From Bacteroidetes/Chlorobi group bacterium ChocPot_Mid (lineage in GTDB: Bacteria > Bacteroidota > Ignavibacteria > Kapaibacteriales > UBA2268), in assembly GCA_003731675.1 (NCBI GenBank), contig RCNQ01000175.1, positions 1 to 6,527 of the forward strand: a DNA stretch of 6,527 nucleotides. The letters are read 5' to 3'. Numbering within the stretch: the stretch's first letter is position 1; each line of letters opens with the position of its first letter. Shown here piece by piece: positions 1 to 6,292 of the stretch. The notes below the pieces were generated by a model. The model saw only the letters and a list, made by a program, of their open reading frames with translations. It was not told the origin of the DNA and did not search any database. A program made the translations under genes and the position numbers.

Positions 1-2303
1 ACATGCAGTTTGCCGTTTTTCTTAAAATCATCTACTTTGATAACTTTGACCACATTCTGATAATCAGCATAATCAGGTAAAATCTTCGGTAATGAATTCT
101 TCACAACCTTGAAAAAGCTTTCATTCATTATATTGCCTTCTTCGTCAGGATAGAGTGGAAGGTACTTGATGTCTGCTTCAACAAGGTCTTGAAAAAAGTG
201 TGTACCGAAGGATACTTCGGGTAAATAACCGCCTTCGATTCTTGCAACTTCGATTAGCATTGCACTGTTGTTAATGTCGCTGTAAATTACAGGTACTCCG
301 AGTTTTATATCACCTTTGCTTCCCCATCTGCCCGGACCAATCAAAATGAATTTACGTTTTGGCAAAACTGAATTTAGCTTTCCAATCACAGTACCGGTGG
401 TTTTCATTTCCTCTGCAGTTCTCAAGGACTTATATTGCTGACAATCCACATATACAACATATTCGATATCATTAACTATTCCATTATTAACAAATTTTGA
501 TGCTGAAAAGATTTTTGAATAATAAGGGATATTCGATGGTATCTTCACCTTTTCACCGTGCAAAGTCTTGCTTTGTGGTCTGCACTGAAGCAGATACAAA
601 TCATTGCCGTCAGAAGCAAACTCAACATCTACCGGTCCTTTGTAAGCTGTTTGCAATTCATGTAATATTGCGTTAATCGTCTTGATAAAATCAGTCCTCG
701 ATACCAGGTTGTTGAAAGTAATTATCATATCTTCTTTCAAAAAATCATCCATTGCACTTATCGGTTCTACGAGCACATTTCCACGATTGAAGGATACTAT
801 CTTTTCAATTGAGGGCAAATCTCCTTTGCATTCTTCCACCAGCTCAGTGAAATGTATAGTCTCAAAGGTATTCTTTTCAAGATTTATAACATCAACATAA
901 TGTTGTGAATACTTAACATTATCTTCAACAGTCTGGTTGACTCTCAGCCCGGGTTGTCCCGGTGCTATAAGTATCGGGTAATCATCTATAGTTCTGTCAA
1001 CAGCCCTTGTTCCCAGACCAGCAACAAGTCGGATTATTCCATCTTCCCGTTTTATCCTTGTTGACCATCGCATTTCATTATTACTAAAAGCAACCCCCGC
1101 ATAACTTGGTAAAAAATACTTGCCAATCTGATTACCGACGACCTGCTGAATCAAAATTCCCATCTCTTCTCTGAAATCCAAAAGGTTTCTTTCACGTCTG
1201 TATTCAATAGGGTCAGGACCGAATGAGCTTGCATAGACTTCTGCAATAGCGTTCATCAGCGAAGAAAGTCTTTCTTCCTTTGTTCCAACATTGCTAATGA
1301 ACAGACTTTTATATTTTCCGCTGAATGCCGCTTCAAAGCTATCTTCGAGCAAACTTGACGACCTGACAATAATCGGCTTACCTTCAAAATCATCAACTAT
1401 CATGTTAAATCCCTGTACAAGCTCAGGTGGGAAAAGTGAATTCTTGAATATATACTCCAAAAATGAATATTCCTGGCGTATGTCCTCAATATTCTGATAC
1501 TTCAAAAAAACGAACTCCTCCAAAGCATTGTAATGTAAGAACTCAAACAGTGCGTCAGACGTCAGAAACCTGCTTTTAGGAGTGCGAACCTTGACAAATA
1601 GCTCATTTTCTTCTCTTTTATCCCGTATAATCTGCCGCGCCAATATCAAACCAGATGACTTGCCACCAAGCTTTCCGTTCCCGTTCGCAGGACCTATTAC
1701 TCTGTCGAGCAAACCGTCAAATTTCTTAATTGTAAGATAATTCTTTGCTATGTTAATATAATTCAGGTTTTCCGATAAAAATCTGTAAATTAAACCGACT
1801 CTCAAACCAATAATCTCATCAACTGATTGCAACTGTTCAGCACTGAAAAGCCGCAAATACTTTTTTACAGCTTCAACCACCTCACTCAAAGGAGCATGAC
1901 GTCTTTCCAGAACAAGAGACAAATCATTAATCTGTTCCTGATGCAACCACATCCTCAGTAATTTTGTAATATCTTCATCATTCAGATACTTGTCTGCAAT
2001 GAAAAAAACCTTGTCAATTATCTGGTCTGCAAGAAAAGGGCTACCTTTTGGTTTGGGCCAATTTGCACCTGAGCGTTCCTGCAATTGTATAGCTTCAATT
2101 CCTGGTCCGAATTTATTCATTATCTCCCTAATCTCATCTATTTCGATACGATTAAGTTGAATTATCATCCTCCGACAAATTCGATACAAAACCATTTGGT
2201 CCTGATAAACAAGATTCTCTAAAATGATTTTCCACTCTGGTTTTGATTTCCTGTTATTCTTCTCCAGTACTTTGAACTTTTCATTTTCTTGATTTTTTCC
2301 CAT
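1..2303 (-). CDS. PEP/pyruvate-binding (PPDK N-terminal, ATP-grasp-like) domain protein, 3' end outside the window
   Basis: An uninterrupted minus-strand frame runs from the ATG at 2303-2301 to the left edge, giving 767 complete codons and no stop, so the C-terminus is missing. This is the first ATG after an in-frame upstream stop near 2340. Residues 1 to about 200 are helical and unassigned. Residues about 205-580 match the nucleotide-binding domain of PEP synthase and pyruvate phosphate dikinase: GGKSSGL (213-219), IIVRSSSLLED (311-321, with the catalytic-type Arg314), AGVAFS (402-407), GLGTRAV (429-435), and DVEF...LYLLQCRP (559-576). After this come GPGRWGS (656-662) and SFGTHFFQDL (698-707), which I recall as conserved in large PEP/pyruvate-binding proteins of FCB bacteria. 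In the canonical enzymes this domain binds ATP and phosphorylates a swivelling histidine domain; no such histidine motif is visible by residue 767. The substrate is therefore unknown, and I would not name it ppsA. It lies downstream of the phosphoesterase gene on the same strand, but a 210-base gap with its own promoter suggests separate transcription. No Shine-Dalgarno is visible. Confidence 0.88.
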   Translation of the reverse strand, partial: MGKNQENEKFKVLEKNNRKSKPEWKIILENLVYQDQMVLYRICRRMIIQLNRIEIDEIREIMNKFGPGIEAIQLQERSGANWPKPKGSPFLADQIIDKVFFIADKYLNDEDITKLLRMWLHQEQINDLSLVLERRHAPLSEVVEAVKKYLRLFSAEQLQSVDEIIGLRVGLIYRFLSENLNYINIAKNYLTIKKFDGLLDRVIGPANGNGKLGGKSSGLILARQIIRDKREENELFVKVRTPKSRFLTSDALFEFLHYNALEEFVFLKYQNIEDIRQEYSFLEYIFKNSLFPPELVQGFNMIVDDFEGKPIIVRSSSLLEDSFEAAFSGKYKSLFISNVGTKEERLSSLMNAIAEVYASSFGPDPIEYRRERNLLDFREEMGILIQQVVGNQIGKYFLPSYAGVAFSNNEMRWSTRIKREDGIIRLVAGLGTRAVDRTIDDYPILIAPGQPGLRVNQTVEDNVKYSQHYVDVINLEKNTFETIHFTELVEECKGDLPSIEKIVSFNRGNVLVEPISAMDDFLKEDMIITFNNLVSRTDFIKTINAILHELQTAYKGPVDVEFASDGNDLYLLQCRPQSKTLHGEKVKIPSNIPYYSKIFSASKFVNNGIVNDIEYVVYVDCQQYKSLRTAEEMKTTGTVIGKLNSVLPKRKFILIGPGRWGSKGDIKLGVPVIYSDINNSAMLIEVARIEGGYLPEVSFGTHFFQDLVEADIKYLPLYPDEEGNIMNESFFKVVKNSLPKILPDYADYQNVVKVIKVDDFKKNGKLH

Positions 2304-2365
2304 TTTATCAAAATTATTTCTTGTAAATACTGCTGTTTGTTATTATTATTAAATAACTTTATTTA

Positions 2366-2397
2366 CAAATATACTTCAATAACCAATAAACAACAAA
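2366..2397 (-). promoter_or_regulatory. Bacteroidota-type promoter (TTTG / TAnnTTTG) for the PPDK-like gene
   Basis: Read on the minus strand, TTTG (2397-2394) is followed after 20 bases by TATATTTG (2373-2366). This matches the -33 TTTG and -7 TAnnTTTG pattern known for the primary sigma factor of Bacteroidota. Transcription would start near 2360 and leave a leader of nearly 60 bases. That leader is AT-rich and has no Shine-Dalgarno before the ATG at 2303, as is common in that phylum. The match is by eye only. Confidence 0.5.
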
Positions 2398-2415
2398 TGC
2401 AATTAGCGTTGCATT
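2396..2415. repeat. Perfect 7-bp inverted repeat overlapping the -33 box
   Basis: AATGCAA (2396-2402) and TTGCATT (2409-2415) are exact reverse complements separated by six bases (TTAGCG). The left arm overlaps the TTTG element at 2394-2397 of the proposed minus-strand promoter, a typical position for an operator bound by a dimeric regulator. It is a weak terminator candidate for the phosphoesterase gene, because neither strand has a proper T-run directly after it. Its function is an inference, and a repeat this short can arise by chance in AT-rich DNA. Confidence 0.35.
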
Positions 2416-2513
2416 AATTTTACAAAAAATAAATCATAATTTTTCAAGATGCACAAAGAGGTAGCAACGACTTCTGAGTTGTTTGAAAATATTGCTTTGT
2501 TGTTTTAAGACAA

Positions 2514-3674
2514 CTATTTTTCAAAATATAAATTTATCAATAACAATTCAGGATGATTGCCTGTTCTTACAGGTGGTCCCCAGGTGCCGTAGCCACTGGA
2601 TACGTAATATTGTGTGTTTCCTTTTTTCAGATACCCCCAGCTGACTTCGTAGATTTTATTTGTGATAAAATTTATAGGGAACAGCTGACCGTGATGAGTA
2701 TGACCTGAGAGTTGAAAATCAATACCGTTTTCTTGAGCTTCATTCAGCCCAAAGGGTTGATGGTCAAGCAATAACAAAGGTTTTGTCTTATCAACTTTGC
2801 TCATAATATCTTTAAGTGATTTTCTTGTCATTTTGGCAAACTGCTTAATTGCTCTGTCCTCCCTGCCGATGAGGTAGATTTCGTTATCAATCAGTATGAA
2901 TTCATCTCTGAGAATTTTTATCCCAAGTGATTCAATGTAACTTGTCGTTTGGTTAATCCCACCTATGTATTCGTGGTTGCCGGTGATGGCGTATGTTCCG
3001 TATTTGGATTTTAATTGTTTCAATGGTTCACCCAAGCCAAATTTAATAACCGGCTCAATTGATTCATCCATCAAATCGCCAGGAAATAAAATAATATCGG
3101 GATTTAATTTGTTGATATCTGATGCAAGCTTTTCACTGAAATTATTGCTACACAAACTTCTCAGATGGACATCGCTTGCGGCTACGATTCTTAATCTGTC
3201 AAGTTTTACAGTTTTTCTGGGAATTTTTATATCAATAGTTTTCAGTTCCGGTGAGTTTGCGTTTTTATAACCCCAAAACAGAGTAACAAAGACTGTTAAA
3301 ATAATTAATGCACCGCTTATTTGCTTTGTTAAAGCGTAATTGTTTACGACAAAAGCCGGGAAAAACGGAATAAAGTGATTGATTAATCTCAAGATATCAA
3401 GTAAAACTACTGCTAAAAATAAATAAAGTATAGCCGCTAACCAGAAATTACCTATGAAAGCTATCTGATTGCTCAAAAATGAAGGGTATTTGTGAATTAA
3501 TATTATATTAGCCAGAAATGAAAGATATAAGACAAGATACAAAGGAATGTATATGCTTTTTGCCCATTGAATCTGGCTTATTACCTGATATCCACGGATA
3601 AAAATATAATAGTTTATTGCTGTATATAAAACGAATACTATACTAAAAAAAATCAAAAATTCAATGTTTTTCAT
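2514..3674 (-). CDS. Membrane-anchored calcineurin-like metallophosphoesterase (YkuE/YaeI-like)
   Basis: The 386-residue product has about four hydrophobic segments (residues about 4-27, 41-61, 71-97 and 118-136), then a phosphoesterase domain from about 160 to the end. All metal-binding motifs of the calcineurin-like family are present: SDVH (Asp168, His170), PGDLMDE (Asp200), GNHE (Asn233, His234), DHQPF (His305) and GHTHHGQ (His325, His327). The C-terminal block GYGTWGPPVR...PELLLINL (361-382) is typical of the YkuE/YaeI branch. Such enzymes use a dinuclear metal centre to cleave phosphomono- or phosphodiester bonds, often near the membrane; the substrate here cannot be read from the sequence. 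The even number of membrane segments would place the catalytic domain on the same side as the N-terminus, and charge distribution does not settle which side that is. The start at 3674 is supported by the immediate onset of the first hydrophobic helix. No clear Shine-Dalgarno precedes it. The gene is divergent from the TerB-like gene. Confidence 0.92.
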   Translation of the reverse strand: MKNIEFLIFFSIVFVLYTAINYYIFIRGYQVISQIQWAKSIYIPLYLVLYLSFLANIILIHKYPSFLSNQIAFIGNFWLAAILYLFLAVVLLDILRLINHFIPFFPAFVVNNYALTKQISGALIILTVFVTLFWGYKNANSPELKTIDIKIPRKTVKLDRLRIVAASDVHLRSLCSNNFSEKLASDINKLNPDIILFPGDLMDESIEPVIKFGLGEPLKQLKSKYGTYAITGNHEYIGGINQTTSYIESLGIKILRDEFILIDNEIYLIGREDRAIKQFAKMTRKSLKDIMSKVDKTKPLLLLDHQPFGLNEAQENGIDFQLSGHTHHGQLFPINFITNKIYEVSWGYLKKGNTQYYVSSGYGTWGPPVRTGNHPELLLINLYFEK

Positions 3675-3857
3675 AATTGTTAAAAAATGTTATTTGTAAA
3701 TGAAAGATTGAAGAAAAAGAAAAGCCATTATTTTATACTAAGAGATAATTTATTAAAAAAAAATAATCATTTCTAACTAAAAAAAATTATTGTAAGTTAT
3801 AACAATTTATTATTTTTACTCTATAAAAATGTCAAAATCAAAAATTTGTGAGGTATC
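3675..3857. other. Divergent, very AT-rich intergenic region
   Basis: This stretch separates the start codons of two divergent genes and must hold both promoters. It is dominated by A and T runs, for example around 3753-3763 and 3779-3786. No TAnnTTTG element was found for either gene. A weak candidate for the plus-strand gene is TTGTAA at 3790-3795 with TATTTT at 3811-3816, but the 15-base spacing is short. The only clear signal is TGAGG at 3849-3853, four bases before the plus-strand ATG, which is a close but plausible Shine-Dalgarno. No small ORF or RNA gene was recognised. Confidence 0.5.
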
Positions 3858-4811
3858 ATGAAAACATTTCTTTTAATCATTGAGATATTGGTTGCTGGTG
3901 CTGTAATTATTACAGCTGTCCGTATGTACTTCACCATAAACAAACTATGGAAACGAAAAAGCGACCAGGAAGTATGCAACAGCATTTCAATTTTTGCCTA
4001 TGTGCTTGCGATATCAGTGCATACACCTTTTATGATAAAGTTTGCATTCATAGACAAGAACTATGTTATGGCAACTAACGATGCTATACAGGTGCTTTCA
4101 TATTTATTGGTAATACTTATTGGAACTGGTTTTTGGGTTCGGGCAAACAAACGAACCGGATTTTTGACTCTCGTTAAAAAAGCACTGAGATTAGAATCCA
4201 AGGAATCAGGTCATTTGATGAAGTCATTAATTCGTCCAAGCGGAGCAAAAGAAATAATTGAGATACTCAAAAAAATTGCACGACTCGACAACGAACTTTC
4301 AGATTCGGAAGTAAAAATCATCAATGACTTTGCAAAAAACTGGGACATCGAATTGCCAAACATTGAAGAATGGCAATCGGGTGAGCAAACCAGCTTGCTT
4401 GACATAAGAGAAAGTGTAGAAAAATACCTTAACCTCTCACCGCCGGTAAAACAGGCATCTGAACTTTTAGACCTGTTCAGACTGATTGTGAAAGCAGATA
4501 ACGTCATTTCTAAAGAAGAAGAACTCTTCCTTGCCGAAGCCACGGGATTAATCAATAGTTATGTTCATCAGGAGGAGAATCCAAAAATGTATCAGGTTCT
4601 GCTTGTGCCACAAAAGAAGAAGAAAATCAAAGCAATGAGCGAAATATTTCCTAACAATGAACTTGTTGAAAGACGTGGTGGAAAAGTAATCATACAGGGG
4701 AAATATTATTCAAAAGAATTTGCCGAAGAAGTTTGCAAGAACTATATGACACTGGGAATTTTCAGTATCTGGGAAGAAGTTGATACTCAGCAGACAGCAG
4801 AAGCCGCCTGA
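3858..4811 (+). CDS. Membrane protein with tandem TerB-like repeats and a SPOR-like C-terminus
   Basis: The 317-residue product begins with three predicted membrane helices (about 4-21, 43-61 and 74-94). Positive residues follow helix 1 (Lys29, and WKRK at 31-34) and helix 3 (RANKR, 95-99), which puts the long C-terminal part in the cytoplasm. Two helical repeats follow: LKKIARLDNELSDSEVKII (137-155) and LFRLIVKADNVISKEEELFL (206-225). Both show the acidic L-x-x-x-A-x-x-D-x-x-I/L-S-x-x-E pattern of TerB/tellurite-resistance-like domains. Residues 244-307 look like a SPOR fold: it opens with YQVLLV, then a helix, then VIIQGKYYSKEFAEEV, which resembles the GPF-x-S-x-E-x-A core, and ends GIFSIWEEV. 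SPOR domains usually bind peptidoglycan outside the cytoplasm, which conflicts with the predicted topology. TerB-like domains occur in stress and membrane-associated proteins, so tellurite resistance itself should not be assumed. The domain calls are by eye. Translation probably uses TGAGG at 3849-3853. Confidence 0.8.
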   Translation: MKTFLLIIEILVAGAVIITAVRMYFTINKLWKRKSDQEVCNSISIFAYVLAISVHTPFMIKFAFIDKNYVMATNDAIQVLSYLLVILIGTGFWVRANKRTGFLTLVKKALRLESKESGHLMKSLIRPSGAKEIIEILKKIARLDNELSDSEVKIINDFAKNWDIELPNIEEWQSGEQTSLLDIRESVEKYLNLSPPVKQASELLDLFRLIVKADNVISKEEELFLAEATGLINSYVHQEENPKMYQVLLVPQKKKKIKAMSEIFPNNELVERRGGKVIIQGKYYSKEFAEEVCKNYMTLGIFSIWEEVDTQQTAEAA

Positions 4812-4891
4812 TGAAATCCAATTATCATTTAATAATTTGACATGAACAAGAACGTCATATTTTCTGCTGATTTTATATTAATTTTTGATTT

Positions 4892-4927
4892 AAAAATTTT
4901 TATAAAATGATTATAAAAATTTTTTTT
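4892..4927 (+). terminator. A/T-only hairpin with T-run, likely terminator of the TerB-like gene
   Basis: AAAAATTTTTATAA (4892-4905) and its exact reverse complement TTATAAAAATTTTT (4911-4924) form a 14-bp stem with the five-base loop AATGA, followed by three more T to 4927. The position, 80 bases after the stop at 4811, and the T-rich tail fit an intrinsic terminator. The stem has no G or C, so it would be weaker than usual. Alternatively the right half may serve mainly as an upstream element of the promoter that begins two bases later. Confidence 0.5.
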
Positions 4928-4928
4928 C

Positions 4929-4956
4929 TTGATTTCTCAGAAATTTTTATTATAAT
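4929..4956 (+). promoter_or_regulatory. Sigma70-like promoter of the YciO-like/DUF302 operon
   Basis: TTGATT (4929-4934) and a perfect TATAAT (4951-4956) are separated by 16 bases. The A/T tract AAAAATTTTTTTT (4915-4927) lies directly upstream, where an UP element bound by the RNA polymerase alpha subunit would sit. Transcription would start near 4963, leaving a leader of about 34 bases with a strong ribosome-binding site. This layout differs from the TAnnTTTG promoter seen for the PPDK-like gene. Confidence 0.55.
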
Positions 4957-4978
4957 GCAATATTGGTAATGTAAAATT

Positions 4979-4987
4979 AAGGAGGAG
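4979..4987 (+). promoter_or_regulatory. Strong Shine-Dalgarno site of the YciO-like gene
   Basis: AAGGAGGAG at 4979-4987 ends nine bases before the ATG at 4997. It is the strongest ribosome-binding site in the window and fixes this ATG as the start. It is notable because other genes here, such as the PPDK-like and phosphoesterase genes, lack any such site. Confidence 0.8.
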
Positions 4988-4996
4988 ACAATACAG

Positions 4997-5641
4997 ATGG
5001 CATCACAGATATTAACAATTCATTCGGAAACACCCGAAATCCGCAAGATAAAAATTGTAGCAGAAGCTCTTCAAAACGGTTCAGTTATTTTATATCCTAC
5101 AGACACAGGTTTTTCACTTGGTTGTGAGCTTTCGAATAAGACAGCTATAGCAAAATTAAGAGCCGTCAGACATTTGCCCGAGCATAAATCATTGACTTTT
5201 CTTTGTGACTCCCTTTCGAATATAGCAGAATTTGCCAAGGTAACCAACAAGGCATACAAGACTATCAAGGCATTGATACCCGGACCTTTTACGTTTATTT
5301 TACCGGCTTCAAAGCAAGTTCCGAGGTTTGCTCAAAACCCCAAGCGTAAGACATCAGGCATAAGAGTTCCTGACAATGATTTGTCGCAACTTCTTTTGAA
5401 GTATGTCGGACAACCGATTATTTCAATCACTGCACGAATGGAAAACGAGGAATATATTAAAAATCCTGAGGAGCTTGTTGATTTCTTTGCACCTAAGGTG
5501 GATTTGGCTGTGCGTTCGGATAAGTACAACTTTGTCGGAGAGTCAACTGTGATTGATATGACCACAGATGAATTTACAATCAAAAGGCATGGTGCAGGTA
5601 TTGGAAAAGTTCTTGAATTTGTTGATTTTGAAGAAGAATAA
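4997..5641 (+). CDS. YciO-like protein of the YrdC/Sua5/TsaC (L-threonylcarbamoyladenylate synthase) superfamily
   Basis: The 214-residue product is a single YrdC-fold domain. Superfamily motifs are visible: the nucleotide-site segment YPTDTGFSLGCE (33-44), PGPFTFIL (95-102), GIRVP (121-125), STVIDM (183-188) and RHGAG (197-201). TsaC/Sua5 enzymes make threonylcarbamoyl-AMP from threonine, bicarbonate and ATP for the t6A37 modification of ANN-decoding tRNAs. Details point to the YciO branch instead: PTDTGFSLGC resembles the PTDSGYALGC of YciO, and KRKTSGIRVP (116-125) carries the YciO KRKT block. The S-A-N motif of TsaC is replaced by SITARM (143-148), and the Sua5 C-terminal domain is absent. 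The role of YciO is less certain than that of TsaC, so this may not be the organism's t6A synthase. The gene has a strong Shine-Dalgarno and its own promoter, and is followed after 19-20 bases by the DUF302 gene, probably co-transcribed. Confidence 0.92.
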   Translation: MASQILTIHSETPEIRKIKIVAEALQNGSVILYPTDTGFSLGCELSNKTAIAKLRAVRHLPEHKSLTFLCDSLSNIAEFAKVTNKAYKTIKALIPGPFTFILPASKQVPRFAQNPKRKTSGIRVPDNDLSQLLLKYVGQPIISITARMENEEYIKNPEELVDFFAPKVDLAVRSDKYNFVGESTVIDMTTDEFTIKRHGAGIGKVLEFVDFEEE

Positions 5642-5651
5642 TTAATATGTC

Positions 5652-5655
5652 GGAG
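5652..5655 (+). promoter_or_regulatory. Shine-Dalgarno deciding the DUF302 start
   Basis: GGAG at 5652-5655 lies two bases before the ATG at 5658 and five bases before a second in-frame ATG at 5661. Two bases is too close for efficient initiation, so 5661 is preferred. The two choices differ by a single methionine. Confidence 0.6.
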
Positions 5656-5660
5656 AGATG

Positions 5661-6053
5661 ATGAATAAAGAGTATTATTTCACAAAAATTGTGGCTTTGG
5701 ATTTCAATTCTGCAATAGAAAAAGTAACCGAAGAGCTTAAAAACGAAGGTTTTGGTGTGCTGACAGAGATTGACGTGAAAGCGACAATGAAAAAGAGACT
5801 TGATATTGATTTTCGGAATTACAAAATACTCGGTGCATGCAATCCGCCATTTGCATACAAAGCTTTGACCGAAGAAGATAAAATTGGGACAATGTTGCCC
5901 TGCAATGTTGTTGTGCAGGAACACGAATCGGGTGAAGTAGAAGTTACTGCTGTTGACCCTGTGGCATCAATGCAAGCAATACAAAATCCTGGATTGGCAC
6001 CAATAGCCCTTGAAATACAGGAGAAGCTAAGAAACGTGATTGAGAGAGTTTGA
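5661..6053 (+). CDS. DUF302 family protein
   Basis: The product has 130 residues from the ATG at 5661, or 131 from the ATG at 5658; numbering here uses the longer form. The whole length matches the DUF302 fold. An N-terminal strand and helix (YYFTKIVALDFNSAIEKVTEELKN, roughly 6-29) lead to GFGVLTEIDV (31-40), then LGACNPPFAYKAL (58-70), GTMLPCNVVV (77-86) and VEVTAVDP (94-101), and a final amphipathic helix. Cys61 and Cys82 sit in the conserved blocks. No signal peptide or membrane segment is present, so the protein should be cytoplasmic. The biochemical function of DUF302 is not established; the domain is found alone or fused to redox or metal-handling proteins. The gene lies directly behind the YciO-like gene with its own ribosome-binding site and no promoter or terminator between them, so the two are probably one transcript. 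It converges with the small-peptide genes, and no clear terminator was found in the 21-base gap. Confidence 0.88.
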   Translation: MNKEYYFTKIVALDFNSAIEKVTEELKNEGFGVLTEIDVKATMKKRLDIDFRNYKILGACNPPFAYKALTEEDKIGTMLPCNVVVQEHESGEVEVTAVDPVASMQAIQNPGLAPIALEIQEKLRNVIERV

Positions 6054-6074
6054 TTTTTAAGCAAAGAGAATAGT

Positions 6075-6284
6075 TTACTTTAATTTTGGGACGAAAGAAC
6101 CTTCCTCCCAGAACTGAACTTTATTTCGTGTCTGAGAGGAAGGATTTGCGGAATAAAAACTTTGCACTTCCTGTGCCATTACCGCATCCTTGCTATTCGT
6201 TTTAAAAGTTTTCTGCACATTGCTTTTTTCTGAAGCGGAAAAAAGCAAAAGAAAGTTAAGCAATATGAAAACAATAATTTTCAT
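6075..6284 (-). CDS. Small predicted exported protein of unknown function
   Basis: This 69-residue product begins with MKIIVFILLNFLLLFSAS, one lysine followed by a strongly hydrophobic stretch, which fits a signal peptide or an N-terminal anchor. Cleavage could fall around residues 17-20. The remaining 50 or so residues are polar and contain no cysteine. They end in QFWEEGSFVPKLK, an aromatic-acidic segment followed by a basic tail. I do not recognise a family. The ATG at 6284 is chosen because it places the lysine and hydrophobic stretch at the very N-terminus; the upstream bases contain only a weak GAG. It lies eight bases after the stop of the next small gene on the same strand and is probably in the same operon. 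The signal-like N-terminus and tight spacing argue that it is real despite its size. Confidence 0.6.
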   Translation of the reverse strand: MKIIVFILLNFLLLFSASEKSNVQKTFKTNSKDAVMAQEVQSFYSANPSSQTRNKVQFWEEGSFVPKLK

Positions 6285-6292
6285 TAGCTCAA

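Noticed and set aside
682..1497. Plus-strand open frames opposite the PPDK-like gene
   Set aside because: They are antisense to a strongly conserved coding sequence, show low-complexity serine-rich products, and have no ribosome-binding sites.
2499..2514. GTTGT / ACAAC hairpin overlapping the end of the phosphoesterase gene
   Set aside because: The stem is only 5 bp, it overlaps the stop region, and no T-run follows on the minus strand.
3790..3816. TTGTAA and TATTTT as a promoter for the TerB-like gene
   Set aside because: The spacing is 15 bases, both boxes are imperfect, and such matches are common in a region this rich in A and T.
4837..4863. TTGACA and TATTTT as a promoter upstream of the A/T hairpin
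   Set aside because: The -35 box is perfect, but the 15-base spacing is short and the hairpin at 4892 lies downstream. The TTGATT/TATAAT pair nearer the gene is better placed.
5647..5661. Four-codon ORF (ATG TCG GAG AGA TGA) overlapping the DUF302 start
   Set aside because: It is probably just the ribosome-binding region of the DUF302 gene. It has no upstream Shine-Dalgarno, and nothing supports a leader peptide.
6100..6143. Exact 8-bp inverted repeat CCTTCCTC / GAGGAAGG with a 28-base gap
   Set aside because: It lies within the coding region of the 69-residue protein, where the arms encode ordinary residues (around NPSSQ and WEEGSF). The long loop and lack of a T-run make a terminator unlikely, and chance is sufficient.
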